Source: Wuchereria bancrofti
Lineage: Eukaryota; Nematoda; Chromadorea; Rhabditida; Onchocercidae
Direction of reading: 5' to 3'
DNA length: 64,000 nucleotides
NCBI GenBank assembly: GCA_005281725.1
Contig: SSBO01000012.1
Span: 17,836,561-17,900,560 of the forward strand
A program made the position numbers and the translations under genes. The first letter of the stretch is position 1; every line of letters starts with the position of its first letter. The notes under the pieces were generated by a model. It saw nothing but the letters and a program-made list of their open reading frames with translations. It made no database searches and was not told the DNA's origin. Shown here piece after piece: positions 15,501-26,784 of this stretch.

Positions 15501-16860
15501 GAAACCCCTCTATACCATAGTTAGTGGATCAACTTTGATATTTTTTAATTATTAGTTTCTTTGTAATAATGTATATATATTTTTAACGGTCAGCGGATGT
15601 TGATTAGGAAATATCAAACCGTTCTGTGAAGGTACTTTTTTTTATTATATATCGTTTCCCTTTTCTCCATTGTTTGCCTAACCAAACGTGCACATCGATC
15701 ATTGATGTTATCACCTATATGAGTTGATTAAGGAACATTTTGAACTAATGCTCACACAAGTTGTAAGCATCACCACATGCAAAATAATAAGATTATTCAA
15801 ACTTTCTCTGGATGGTTTATTCCGAACAGTGAATTGCTTGTTATTCCCTGTTGATCTGTTATTTTATTTTTTGGTTTTTAAAAGTAGCTGTTCAGTGCTT
15901 TTTTTTTTTCAGTGGTGGGCAGCGACGACGCTTAAGTTTAGCAGTAGCGTTAATTTCACAGACTGATTTAATACTGCTGGATGAACCGACTGCTGGTGTT
16001 GATCCGAAAGCAAGGCGCCAAATTTGGTGTTTACTCAATGCAGTACGTGAAAGACAGCGAGCGGTGCTTCTTACCTCACATAGCATGAATGAATGCGAAG
16101 CGCTCTGTAATCGTGTTGGTATCATGGATCAGGGATCTTTGATTGCTATTGGATCACCACAACATATCAAAACAAGGTTGAGCGTTTTCTTTTTAGAAAA
16201 CTTTTTTTTTGCATATATATGACGAATAGATAAGAGTGATATCTCATCTGTTCGTCATATAGTAATTACTTTACAATGTCAATCTTTATCCCTTTTATTT
16301 CATATATGATATGTGAAGAATTATCAGATTTGGTGAAAAATACACACTGATTATAACAATTGCTGATCAGTATAGACGGGAAGATCTAATTTCTTCTATC
16401 AAAGAAATTTTTCCTGTTTGTGCTGAGAAGGGTCCTCATAGCACATGCTTATTATGGGACATTACAAAGAGAGAAGATGACAGGTAAGTACTTTATTGTA
16501 TCTGGTTGTTTACATTTTCCAGATTCTAAGATTTTATTGTGCCATCAGAATGGCAAAAATTAGGTAATGTTAAAAACATTGAATATACATTTTCATAAGT
16601 AATAAACTAGGATTTATTCCAAAAGGACAAACAACCAGTGGATGGTAATTTTAAAAGTTTTCTAATGCTCATTCAAATTCTGCTGAAATGAAAAATTTAC
16701 CCAATAATTTTCACAGTTATAATTATCACTGTTTAGGTGGTCGGAGATGTATGGAAAATTATGCCAACTTGCGGAACGGTTCCCATGGATTCTTGATTAT
16801 TCATTGACACAGACGACACTTGAAGGAGCCTTTTTGCAACTTTCACAGCGCGAAAAGTGA
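3180..16860 (+). CDS. Full-size ABCA-subfamily ABC transporter (CED-7/ABT-like), 30 exons, intact
   Basis: Likely moves lipid across membranes; the nematode relative CED-7 acts in cell-corpse engulfment (family knowledge). I joined 30 exons in one frame to 1592 codons plus stop: 3180-3314, 3579-3730, 3856-4043, 4286-4515, 4769-4960, 5331-5453, 5718-5859, 5987-6103, 6613-6788, 7259-7435, 7748-8038, 8265-8425, 8629-8782, 9153-9289, 9489-9587, 9849-9940, 10193-10372, 10500-10675, 10844-10988, 11239-11414, 11858-11988, 12334-12523, 12878-12982, 13763-13873, 14427-14601, 14864-14970, 15141-15313, 15913-16176, 16328-16483, 16737-16860. Two TM-ECD-TM-NBD halves are visible. NBD1: Walker [10 protein letters not shown] (550-558), signature LSGGM (646-650), Walker B ending D670-E671, H-loop H702. 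NBD2: Walker [10 protein letters not shown] (1319-1327), signature LSGGQ, Walker B ending D1435-E1436, H-loop H1468. All catalytic residues are present. The ectodomains (about 230 and 130 aa) are shorter than in mammalian ABCA1. Exons 9, 12 and 20 rest on weaker acceptors. Family certain; orthologue among abt-1/ced-7, abt-2 and abt-4 undecided. Confidence 0.93.
10031..10107. repeat. 30-bp tandem repeat, about 2.5 copies, in an ABC gene intron
   Basis: Units begin GTTAAGCTTCATTG and end AAATAAGTTGAAT (10031-10060, 10061-10089, partial 10090-10107). The second unit lacks one G. It lies in the intron before exon 17 of the ABC gene. Confidence 0.9.
16217..16260. repeat. Inverted repeat, 15-bp arms with one mismatch
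   Basis: Arms 16217-16231 and 16246-16260 are complementary apart from one position, around a 14-base spacer. It lies in the ABC gene intron between exons 28 and 29. No function is evident. Confidence 0.8.
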
Positions 16861-17751
16861 TTTGCTGCAGATAATGATATTGGCTGATTTTGTGGTTGTA
16901 AATATATCATTTCTTCACTATATCTTCACTATGCGTGTTACACCTATAAATCGGCTTTTAAAATATCTTAATATGTCAAGTTGGGTCTGTTGAGAAATCC
17001 AAAGTTATCATTTGGACTCACCTAATTACATTTCGGAAGAGTTTGGAGTGACAGATTGGATTTCTTTTATTTCACTACGTTGCATTCTCTTTCATCCCAG
17101 CCTAATGTTTTCTGGCTCTCTACAATCATATTCCTCAACTGTTTATAAATATTTAACTGTCTGTGCACCCACGGTTCATGTCTTGTTATTCGGAATGAGT
17201 GAAGCATTCTGTCAAGATGGCTGTTAGCGTTATTCATACACTTGTCTTTTGGCTCCCCTTTTATGGTGTTCATATGCAGTGCTGGAAACTGTTAGACCAA
17301 TCATTCCGAGAAAATCCATTAAACATTGCTCTTTTCTGTTCTACCACTTCTCCGTACCTTCCATCGGGAAGTCTCAATTTCGCAAAGGGAGGCTAACGAA
17401 TTTGGTCCTTGTCACTATATGCAACGCTACAGCTCTGGTCTGATGGTTCTAATTCCTTCAACTTTTAGGTTTAAGTCGGGGCGGATCCTCCTGAGAGGAC
17501 ATTTATTCTGACTTGAAGAGTTAAATAAGCCAGCTATATGTTCGAGCTTGATTCAGAAATCTACCTGCAAGCTGTAAGAATAATGCAACATTTGCCGGCT
17601 AGGGCTGTAGCTATGATTTATCAGGTCTTGTCATTATGTATTGAGAAATGGTATGCTGTTTGTGATTCTGTTTTTTTGCCTATTATTTAGATGGTGTAAG
17701 GAATTAAAGTATATTAATCTTTGGTTCTAACATATGCAGAGAGGTAAGGAA
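16861..17751. other. ABC-UTP18 intergenic stretch with no further gene seen
   Basis: About 890 bases separate the ABC stop codon from the UTP18 start on the same strand. Open frames here (for example around 17012-17511) overlap one another in several frames, show no family resemblance and are not supported. The right end carries the candidate trans-splice acceptor listed separately. Confidence 0.6.
17720..17739 (+). promoter_or_regulatory. Candidate spliced-leader acceptor just upstream of UTP18
   Basis: A pyrimidine-containing run ends in TATGCAG at 17739, 12 bases before the ATG at 17752. If trans-splicing occurs here, as is common in nematodes, it removes the earlier in-frame ATG at 17734 and makes 17752 the start. 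The duplicated exon copy at 18081-18169 also keeps an AG at the equivalent place. Inference only. Confidence 0.4.
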
Positions 17752-20700
17752 ATGGTTCGGCAGAAACGGAGAACCGAGGATCGAGAGGAAGAAGATCAGT
17801 TAGCAAAAAAATTGTTCGGTAGTAGTGCTGGCTTTCCGGATGGCTTTGAGGATAACGGTGATGACGATGACAAGGTGGAAGGGATGTTTGAAGAAGAGGT
17901 ATGACGGTGTATTCATCTACTGGATTACATGATCTAGGATAAAGATGTTTCGAAATGTAGGCCATAAACTTAAACTGGTAGCCTCATATTGTCTTCAGTG
18001 ACGGTAGATTTAAAGGACATTTTAACTTTAAATTTATTTCAAAAAGTCATATGTCAAAAATTGGCTCATTTGGTTGGTATAAAGGATTAAAGTGTAGTAA
18101 TCTCTGGTTCAAATGTGTACAGTGGGCTAAGAAATGGTTCGGCAGATACGAAGAACTAAGGATCGAGAATTTTTACTGGAAGTAATAATATAGTTTATAA
18201 GTGATAAAAGTAACAGAAGACATGTGAAAAGTTGTTTCAGATAGAAGTTAGCAAGAAACCTGTTTGGCAAGATGAAGATGATATAGTTGAAGAGGCAGTT
18301 GTGGAAGTGCCACTACATCATAGAAGAATGCAAATTAAGAGAGTAGCCGATGCTTTGAATCAGAAATTAACTCCAAAAGTCATTTTTTATTTTTAAACAC
18401 CCTGTTTAATAGGAATGTAAGCAAGCTAATCATGTAACTTCGGAGCGAGCCAGCAGTAATTCACTTCACAATTGTTAGGAATGGTTTTTTTGAAGTACTG
18501 AAGTTTTTGAAGTTTTTTTTGAAGTTTCACTAATAATTTAAGCTTCATAAAGTTTACATTGTTTATGACCGAGCAGTATTTCTAATATTAAGCAGTCCTA
18601 CCAATAATCTTGTAATGGGAATTTCCACTGTTCCTAAACATTTCATACTTCTAGTCTTCTTGGATACATTCAGTAATGGAAGCTTACATCACTCTCTAAA
18701 ATTGTAAAGTGATTTGTTTCTTCAAGGAAAATTAAAGTATGAATATTCCAGGAATATGAGGGACGATTACGACAATTGTTTTGTCACAGTTCTGGTGCTG
18801 CTCCGGCATGGTCTCAGTCTTCCTGTATGTTCTTAATTTTGATGTCTAATTTTTCCGAAATTGAGACACTGGATTTCGTTATACGATTCGCTATTTTTTT
18901 TTATTTCGATCTTGAAAGTATTCTAGTCTGTGGAAAAAAGAAAACTCAACATGCTGAATCAGATGACGACGATCTGCAAGATGCATTACGCGAAATAACT
19001 ACGTTTACAGGAAAATGTGTTACTGGCAGCAGGTCATTAACAAAAAGTGTAATTAGCGTTAAACGAATGAATAATATTACACGTGGACATCGATTTGGAA
19101 AGGTTGTATGATATATCGTACTTATTTCTTTGAGATTTATGAAGTTCTGGTTCCTAAAAGTCTTATAATCTATTTATTTCATTCTGACAGTAAAATTTGC
19201 TTCCTTAGAAACCGATGAGAGCGTTACAATTTCATCCAACTCGTAAGGTGCTTATGTGTGCTGGTGAGAATGGTCTTCTCAGTCTTTTCGAGGTATTTTT
19301 TGCTTACATTTTCATGGTTTCATTTTTTACTGCTGCGTTGAATTTTAGAGAAGAGTTTAAATCCATTTAATTTAGGTAGGCTTACCAGAAACGGAAGAAG
19401 CTTTTCTGCAAAGTATCCATTTCAAAGCACTTCCAATCACCAGCGCTTCCTTTACTGCAGATGGTTCCAAAATAATCGTTGGCTCGAAAAAGAAGGTTCA
19501 GGACTTAGAATATCTCTGACTTAACATTTGGACATATTACAATAATGATAAATTAATGAAGATGATAGTAATAATAGTGATAACAGTATAATAATAACAA
19601 AATAATAATAAATAATAATAACAATAATAAAGAACAATAATATAGCTATAATAATAACAAATAATAATAAGTAAAAGTGGTAATAATTTATTATGACTAT
19701 CATTATTATAACTGCTATAAGTTATTATTATTACTAATTATTATGGTACCAGTATATTTGCTAAGAAATGTTGGTTCTGAGTCGAGATACAAGAAACGAT
19801 GTAACTTATAACCATTCTTAACATATATTACAGAAATCTCTGTTTTGTTACGACCTTATGGATGCTAAAGTGATGCAGATGAGAACTCCTTATGGTACTG
19901 GTTTTTTTTTCCTGCTTCATCTTATAAGTTGAGAAAAAAGCAAATCAATTGTAATATGGAGAAAATTTTACAGAAATGACGAAAATGCACATGGGGCGTT
20001 TTTCACTATCGTCTGATGGCAAATACATAGCTGTTTTGGCATATAATGAAGTGCACATTTTAACTTCAGTGGTACGTTGTTAGACTCTACATTGTACTTG
20101 ATCTTTTCTTTATTCTTCGTTCAGTGAAAGTTCATTGAGTTTGTTGTTATGCTGTGTAACATTTTATTCTGCGTAGGTCCGGATAATAAGGTGATGATTT
20201 TCCTAATAGTAATAACTGAACCAAGAGTTCAACTTAGTGTGTAGTAGGAGTAGGAACTGAAGCCACATATACTGGCTTCAGTTATGAAAAAACTCTGACT
20301 CACTATATATAGAATGAAAAGAAAGCTAAAATAAAGAAAAGAATCAATAACAGCAAATTTTTTCTTATCATTTATTTGTTTACTTACCGATCTGTTTTGT
20401 ATCCTTTCCAGTTGTTTCTTTTTCTTTCCGCGTTTTCTTCCATTTTGACAGTCATTTTTTGAATTAAGATTAAATTTCAGTCATCGGAATATATTGGCGT
20501 CTTGACGACTTCAGCAAAAATTGCTTCCGTACAGTTTTTCCCCAATGATTCATCGACCATTTTTACTCTGGGGGGTAGGTTTCGATGTTTCGTGATTTCA
20601 TGAGCTTAATTCATACGGGTACCTTTGCATTAAAAAATGTGAAACTATTGTTAAATATTGCTCAAAGGAAGTGTTTAGAAAATGGACAAGTATTAATATG

Positions 20701-21552
20701 GAACATCAGGAAGTTGAAAGAGCAACAAGCATTTTATGATGAAGGTTCAGTTAAGGGGACGGTGATACGAATAAGTGAAAATGGTCAATACATTGCCTGT
20801 GGGTAAGTTACTGAAACTGTTGAAAGGCAATGAATATAATAAGATTATTTTCTCTTCAGAAGGACTGATTAGAGGGGTCCTCAAAAGCTGGTATTACTGG
20901 CCGATACTGAAGCAAGCATTTACGAAGTGTAGGATTTGAAGGTTCTTTTTCATAGAACATAATTCTTGCCAGGGACTGTGTTACTGCCAAAAATGAATGA
21001 TGCTTTGCTAATTACCATCCTACCAACTACTGGTTTATCTGCATGATCTAGTGAGCAATGAACTGTTCAATTCCAGGAATTTTAAAAAGTATGTTTTAGA
21101 TCAAACACAGGAATTGTAAATCTATACGACTCTGCAGATGTTCTGAAAAACTCGCTCCCCAGACCCGTAAAAGCGCTCGATAATCTTACAACATCTATTG
21201 ATTGTATGGCATTTAACAGTGATTCGCAAATCCTTTCGGTATCTTCCAGTGTAAAAGTAAGTGACCTATTTAGGAGCATCTCTGAGTACTAAAGAAAACA
21301 TGGTAACTTTTATTTCTCAATTCATATTATCCAATAAGTACATAAACCTTAATCGGAAATAAGTTTCAGAACAACTCGATTAGACTGATGCATGTTGGGA
21401 GCCGAACTGTTTATACAAATTTCCCACCAAGAGCTGTGAGCCTTGGGAAAGTAACAGTGACTGACTTTTCACCAAAAAGTGCTTATATGGGTGTTGGTGA
21501 CGACAGAGGCTTCCTCTCCCTATTTCGACTTTCACATTTTACTACTTATTAA
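17752..21552 (+). CDS. utp-18: UTP18 (WDR50) homologue, U3 snoRNP / small-subunit processome WD40 protein
   Basis: UTP18 is a nucleolar WD40 protein of the small-subunit processome needed for 18S rRNA maturation. Twelve exons join in frame to 484 aa (490 if ATG 17734 is used): 17752-17898, 18241-18378, 18752-18824, 18927-19102, 19209-19292, 19376-19495, 19834-19894, 19974-20071, 20481-20574, 20679-20802, 21100-21256, 21370-21552. The acidic basic-rich N-terminus, the GAAPAWSQ motif matching the family's GGTPAWAE, the start of the propeller (MRALQFHPTRKV), an ENGQYIACGSNTGIVNLYD blade and the closing TNFPPRA...DFSPKSAYMGVGDD blade follow human UTP18 in order. Phases agree at every junction. 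Human UTP18 is 556 aa, so length fits. It converges on the importin-5 copy downstream. Its decayed paralogue is at 45381-49805. Confidence 0.92.
18081..18169 (+). repeat. Duplicated copy of UTP18 exon 1 and its upstream sequence, inside intron 1
   Basis: About 90 bases at 18081-18169 match 17698-17786 at roughly 80% by eye, including the sequence before the ATG and the codons MVRQ-RRT-DRE. The copy has its own ATG at 18134 and an open frame to a GT at 18182, giving a 16-codon exon (18134-18181) in phase 0. It could therefore splice to exon 2 as an alternative N-terminus, or be a decaying relic. Confidence 0.75.
19544..19735. repeat. AAT/ATA-rich microsatellite in a UTP18 intron
   Basis: Irregular runs of AATAATAAT and ATAATAACA units fill the intron between exons 6 and 7. 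A related tract is at the same place in pseudogene copy B (46143-46385), so it predates the duplication. Confidence 0.9.
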
Positions 21553-22652
21553 AGAGTTTCTGGAAATTTTTGGTTGTATGGTAATAGATTTTAAGGGAAA
21601 ATGTGTTGCAGTAGTCGGCCACAATATGTTCGGAGGGTAGAAGTATCTGCCTTACAGCACATAACTTGAAAATGTTATTCAGAAGCAAGTAATACAAACG
21701 TTTGCTTCAAAACAAGGCATGGAAAAATTTAGGTGAACTGGTGAAGATCAGTTGCTGTAAGGATTGTGCAGCCTTTATTATGAAAATAACGATTAACCGT
21801 TTTATCGTTTGATGAAACCAGTTGTATTATGTTCACATATAAAGGTTTTTGAGGAGTGCAAACTAACAATAAGAAAATTAGTTTGGTTTCAAAATCAATA
21901 CGCTGCGGCGCTTGGTTAATTCCCAGTTCCCATGTCTTTTATTACTCCGGAAAAGACTAAGGAAAATCATTAACTAATCAAAACTACTGAATATCTATTC
22001 TTTTTCTTTCCTGTTATATTGACTAGAAGTTACAATTTTGAGCATATTCCGGAAAGTCGTACATTTGGGACCATGCAAACACACGTAAAATTGTTGAATG
22101 TGAAGAGCCACACGCAACAAAATCCAAAGTTCTTTATAAAATCGGGTATTACTTCAAAATACGAAATAACGCGGGGAAGGGATGAGTTGAACAAAAGGCA
22201 TTGCTAGCCTGTTCCCAACCTCACAAATACTAGTTAATATTGAATTTTTTGGCGAGGCCGAGTGGTTAGCACGGATGTTTCACCTGCATCAGCCAGCACT
22301 TATTCCGGTATTAATAATCGTTTTTTTGTGAAGAAACGAATTAACACAGAAATCTTCAAGTAATATCTATTTGGTGTGAATGTAACGGAAGTGAATAACC
22401 TTAAGATTCATATGCAAAGTGACTGACATTCAACAAACATTGAGCAAACTGTAACGACGGTTTTACTCTAAGACATGTACAATTAAAGGAAAATAGCCGA
22501 TTTGTGATGAGTAAGGTAAGGGCAAAACAGTCGGCCTGAGTGATCGACTTTTCAAAATTATCGTATGCAAGCGAACGGTCGAAAAGTTGAATAGGTGAAA
22601 AAGTTGCGGAAACAGGAAAAATGAAATAATGACTACTCGTACCAGGAGTACT
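21553..22652. other. Interval between the convergent UTP18 and importin-5 genes
   Basis: It holds the 3' flanks of both genes. A short plus-strand open frame (22019-22207) is recognisable in copy B (50327-50602), but with amino-acid changes and a different stop, so I do not call it a gene. Confidence 0.6.
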
Positions 22653-25600
22653 TCATGCTAGCAATCGATGTAGTGTAGTCATTTGGGACTCGGTTAAGAC
22701 TGCACCAATAACCACAGCTTCGAAAAGACTTTTATCCGCCTGCAAAGAAAAAAAACTATAGGAGACAAATTTAGACCATCTCTCAGTCCACAGTTCAACT
22801 TAGCTTAATCTGAATAATATAATCATAAGCTAAAAATCTGAACTCCCGACATATCATACATATTAATGAAAACAGATCCCAACTAGTGGGTAAGACCAAA
22901 AAAGGGATTCGATAACTAGTGTAAAGCTTTATAGTAATCGTCAAACGAGAACATGAAGAGATATGAATGTCGAAATGAAATATTCAAAAACCATCATTAA
23001 AAAAAACTTATGATACCTGCATAAATTTTAATATGTTGATCAAGCGATGTTTGACATTATTTTTGTCGGTGTCATCATCAAACGCTCCTTTTTCAAAGGC
23101 TTGTACAATAACGGTTAATATTCGAGGAAGATTGGAATTATTTTCGCCCAAGACCAAAGGATTATTACTGAAACACTGATAAATAATTACTGAAAAATAA
23201 GACTAAGTACGAATAATTTCGGGATTTACTCAATATTACTTTTAGTAATTTCATTTTCGAAATATACTACACAATATATTCATATTAACAGAATAAAAAT
23301 GTCATTATATTGGATATCCAGGAAAAAGTTGGAAATCTTCAAAAATGTTAGTTCTGCGCGCATTTAAAACAAGCTAAAATTTAAAGTCAAATAAAACAAA
23401 AAAGATACCTTTCAATAAGATCAGCAAAATACCCGTAAACATGTGGCGCTTCCTCCGGATCATCCCAAGTAGGAAGCCAGCTTAGGAATGTCGGTATGAC
23501 CTATGAAGTATAACGACAAATAAATACGAATAATAAAGACGAATAAGTTAATATAAAAATATATATACTGATTTTAAAGACAGTTTTGATATATTAAACG
23601 GCATCAAGCAATTACATATCATACATGCTTCGTTTGACGACCCAGCATTTTTGGAATGCTGGAGTAACTGGTTGCATCACACTACCTTTTATGATTTATA
23701 AACAGGAAAAAAAAGAAAAGGGAAAAAACCAAATCACTAAAGCCGACTACGATTACGGTGACATTGTCAATTTCATCAAGTACCATAAAACTAAACTAAC
23801 ATTTTATCTCAGCAAATTTAGAACTATTTTCATTCCTGTATCATCATTTCAGAAATAGAGCACATCAATCAATGCAAAAAAACATAAAATGCAAATAACC
23901 AAACATACCGCATTCACATCGACCATCGATGAATTATATTTAAGAATTTTAGCAACAGCACTAATAGCATTTTCAGTTGCTACATTTCCTTCCTCGGTAG
24001 ATCTAGCGTCAGCTCTCGAAATCATATTTGCTAGATGTGGTAAAGCGCCTACAAAATTTAATATTTTGAAGCCTAGTATTCAATTTCAAATTATTCAATT
24101 TTGAGCATTTTGTCTCCTTCATGCACTTTTCCTGAACTACTTTTTTTAGGTTTAAATCTACCTTTCTTTTCCAATCTTTTAATCTAACACTATGCTTTTT
24201 CAATCCCTCTAATATTATTACAAAAGATTTCTACCTGCGCATGCTTGTGCATAATTACTGCCACCGTGCTGTCCCATAATTCCAAATCCATATGCTGCAC
24301 TTTGACGAACTTCTGGATATTCGTCGGAAAGAGCATTAAGCATAGGACCATAGAAAGATGAGTGATATTTAATACTTGCTTCACCACCATATTCAATCAC
24401 ATCGTCAAATATGCAAATAGCCCACTGTCTTTCACTGTAATACCTTCGCGAATCCAACAATGGGATAAAATAGTCCGCCAAATTTTCAAAATACGGCATG
24501 AGATTCTGGCCATATGCCTTGAAAAGACAATGGATAACATCTGAAATCCGTGCTAGTACACCTGCTTCCTCTTCTAACTCCTCCTTTAGCGCTTCTACTG
24601 CATCTTCTTCATCATCATCTTCGTCCTTATGTTTACCACGCTCTATATACCGTTCAGTATATTCGACCATTTGCTGATTGACGATACCCAAGAGTAGTTC
24701 CAACTGCTCCTGAGTAATCGCTGATGGACCCAATTCCTCAACACACTGTGCTACTCCATGAAGTTGATCAGCTAGCACTTCTTTATCATGTTCTCCATCG
24801 ATAGCTTCTTTGTATGCTGATATAACAGCATTCCAAAGTTGCATTCTGAATTGATCACCTCTACTGCGAGCACACTCCAGTAAACATGGGAAAATATCGG
24901 CAGCTGCAGAACGCACAGCTGCAAAATTCCGCTTAGGAAACAAATAAGTTTACAAAGCAAAACATCCCTTTAACATCTCTATAAATTAATATCTGTTACA
25001 TGACGTGTAAAAAACATAGGGTGATCTCCCATAATTTAAAAAAAAGTAATACGTTTTATTCTGCTACGATAATAGTTGCTGCATTTCATTTTCAGCAAGA
25101 AAGAAAAAACGTACATAATAAATATTTACTAACCATCATGGAACATAAACTTAAGATGGGGAAGCATTAGTTGAGTAACTGGCTCAATATAAGGGCTGAA
25201 TGCCGATTTAAGTTCACGAGCATAGCATACAAGCATTTCACAAGCAGTAGCTTTATCTTCCAATCCAGCTGTTTTTATGCCTGAAAATTTTTCTTCTCTA
25301 AAGTTTGTTTATGGGTACCGAAACTCTGAAGTCAAAGTTCAAAAAGTAATAAAAAATTAAACAGAAAGAGTCCCTTACGCAATCAAAAATTGTTGCAACA
25401 CCTATTTCGTTAATAATAAAAATTGTTCGAAAAAATTCAAAAAGATCAACTTACCGAACATTTTTTGGTCACCCAGAGGAACAAAGTTCCAATCTGGATC
25501 CTCCTCCTGATTAGCAATATCTTCGTCATTCATCAGCGTAACATCAGGTTTGATTGATGCAGCCCTTAATACTGGAGGCATCACAAGCGGCAAAAAAGCA

Positions 25601-26749
25601 GCAAATTCTTCCCCAAGAATTTTACATATGCGCGCCCAAGCACTAATCATGTAAGATATCTATAAAATTTTAAATGACCAATAAAATCAAAAAATCAAGT
25701 TAAAATTGATTTAAGAACGTGAAATGAATTAGTAGTAAAACTAAAGATCTCAGACGAAGAAACCTAAAAATCTAAAAACCTAAAAACATAACGAATTTGC
25801 ATCCCATCTGATAATTAAGATTTTTCAAAACAATAGCACGGAAAAAGAAAATAATTCAGAAACTTCCAAATAGAAGATATGAAACTATTAACGTTAAATA
25901 AAGTAATTTACATACTTGTGGATCATCTGCTGAAATCTGCTCGAACTGAGCTTGATTGGCCAATAACATTTGCATAATTTCATTCGCATCTTTGGCGAAC
26001 TGTAAATAAAATATGAGGAAAAAATAACGAACAAAAACATCCAATGAATTTGAAAAAAGGAAAAATATATATGGGGCATAAAATGAACTGGAAACAGTAT
26101 GAAAGAAACAAACCTTTTCTTTTCCTACTGCTAACCCGATCAAAGATATACATTCGATAGTTTTACCACGAAGAGTATTCAGTTCATCAACATTTGAATT
26201 TTGTAAAATATACTTCAATGGAGGCATTAAGCTTAAAAAACAAATTTAGAATTTTTACTTCAACTAAACTTTATTATAAAAAAAGATCAATAGCGTCACG
26301 GATGCAAAAGCTACTTTTCTACTAACCCATCTGTATTAATAAAACTATACCTGTCGTAAAACGCAATAAACAGGTCTTGGGCAGCATCTGCAACTGATGC
26401 TATAGTTGTAATGACCTGTTCCAACACAAGTTTCTTGCCGCGTTCCAAAAGCTTAAAGAATTTTAAGCATTGAATAATCTATAACAAATGTTAAACCTCA
26501 AGAAGTAATTAAATGAACCATCAAATCTTTACGAGTTCTACTTTAAACCTACTAATAGTTTCACAGAAAGACTACCTGTTTGAAAGTATGGTCCAAAACA
26601 AATTCTAATTTCTCCATTATTTGCGGAAGATAAACTGCAATGATATTTTTTGGACAATCTTCACTAAAGTTGACAAGTGCAGCTCCAGCATGAGCCGCAA
26701 CGCGTGGACAATTCAGATCGATCAGAAGAGTGCATAAACCATTGACAAC
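22653..26749 (-). CDS. Importin-5 (karyopherin beta-3, IMB-3-like), partial copy A: exons 11-21 only
   Basis: Importin-5 is a HEAT-repeat nuclear import receptor that carries ribosomal proteins, histones and other cargo with Ran. Eleven exons, 5' to 3' on the minus strand: 26576-26749, 26351-26478, 26114-26231, 25916-25999, 25455-25659, 25134-25280, 24235-24918, 23909-24048, 23409-23500, 23017-23167, 22653-22739. All are open and in phase, ending in TGA. Family landmarks include [49 protein letters not shown] and [14 protein letters not shown]. Relative to copy B, exon 17 has one extra acidic codon, and there are about ten amino-acid differences in that exon. The N-terminal ten exons are missing: homology stops at the N at 26784, so truncation is probably an assembly break. 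Whether this copy is functional cannot be told. Confidence 0.9.
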
Positions 26750-26783
26750 CTAGAAATTTATGTGGATACTGTTATATCTTTAT

Positions 26784-26784
26784 N
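26784..26784. other. Single N where unit A ends
   Basis: Left of the N the sequence is importin-5 intron homologous to 54891-54912 in copy B. Right of it the sequence is unrelated to B. This marks a contig join or unresolved base inside a gene. Confidence 0.85.

Noticed and set aside
22251..22290. tRNA-like start resembling a Ser/Leu D-arm (GGCGAGGCCGAGTGGTTAGC).
   Set aside because: No anticodon stem, no TTCGA-type T-loop and no closing acceptor stem follow. The copy B version differs at stem positions without compensation.
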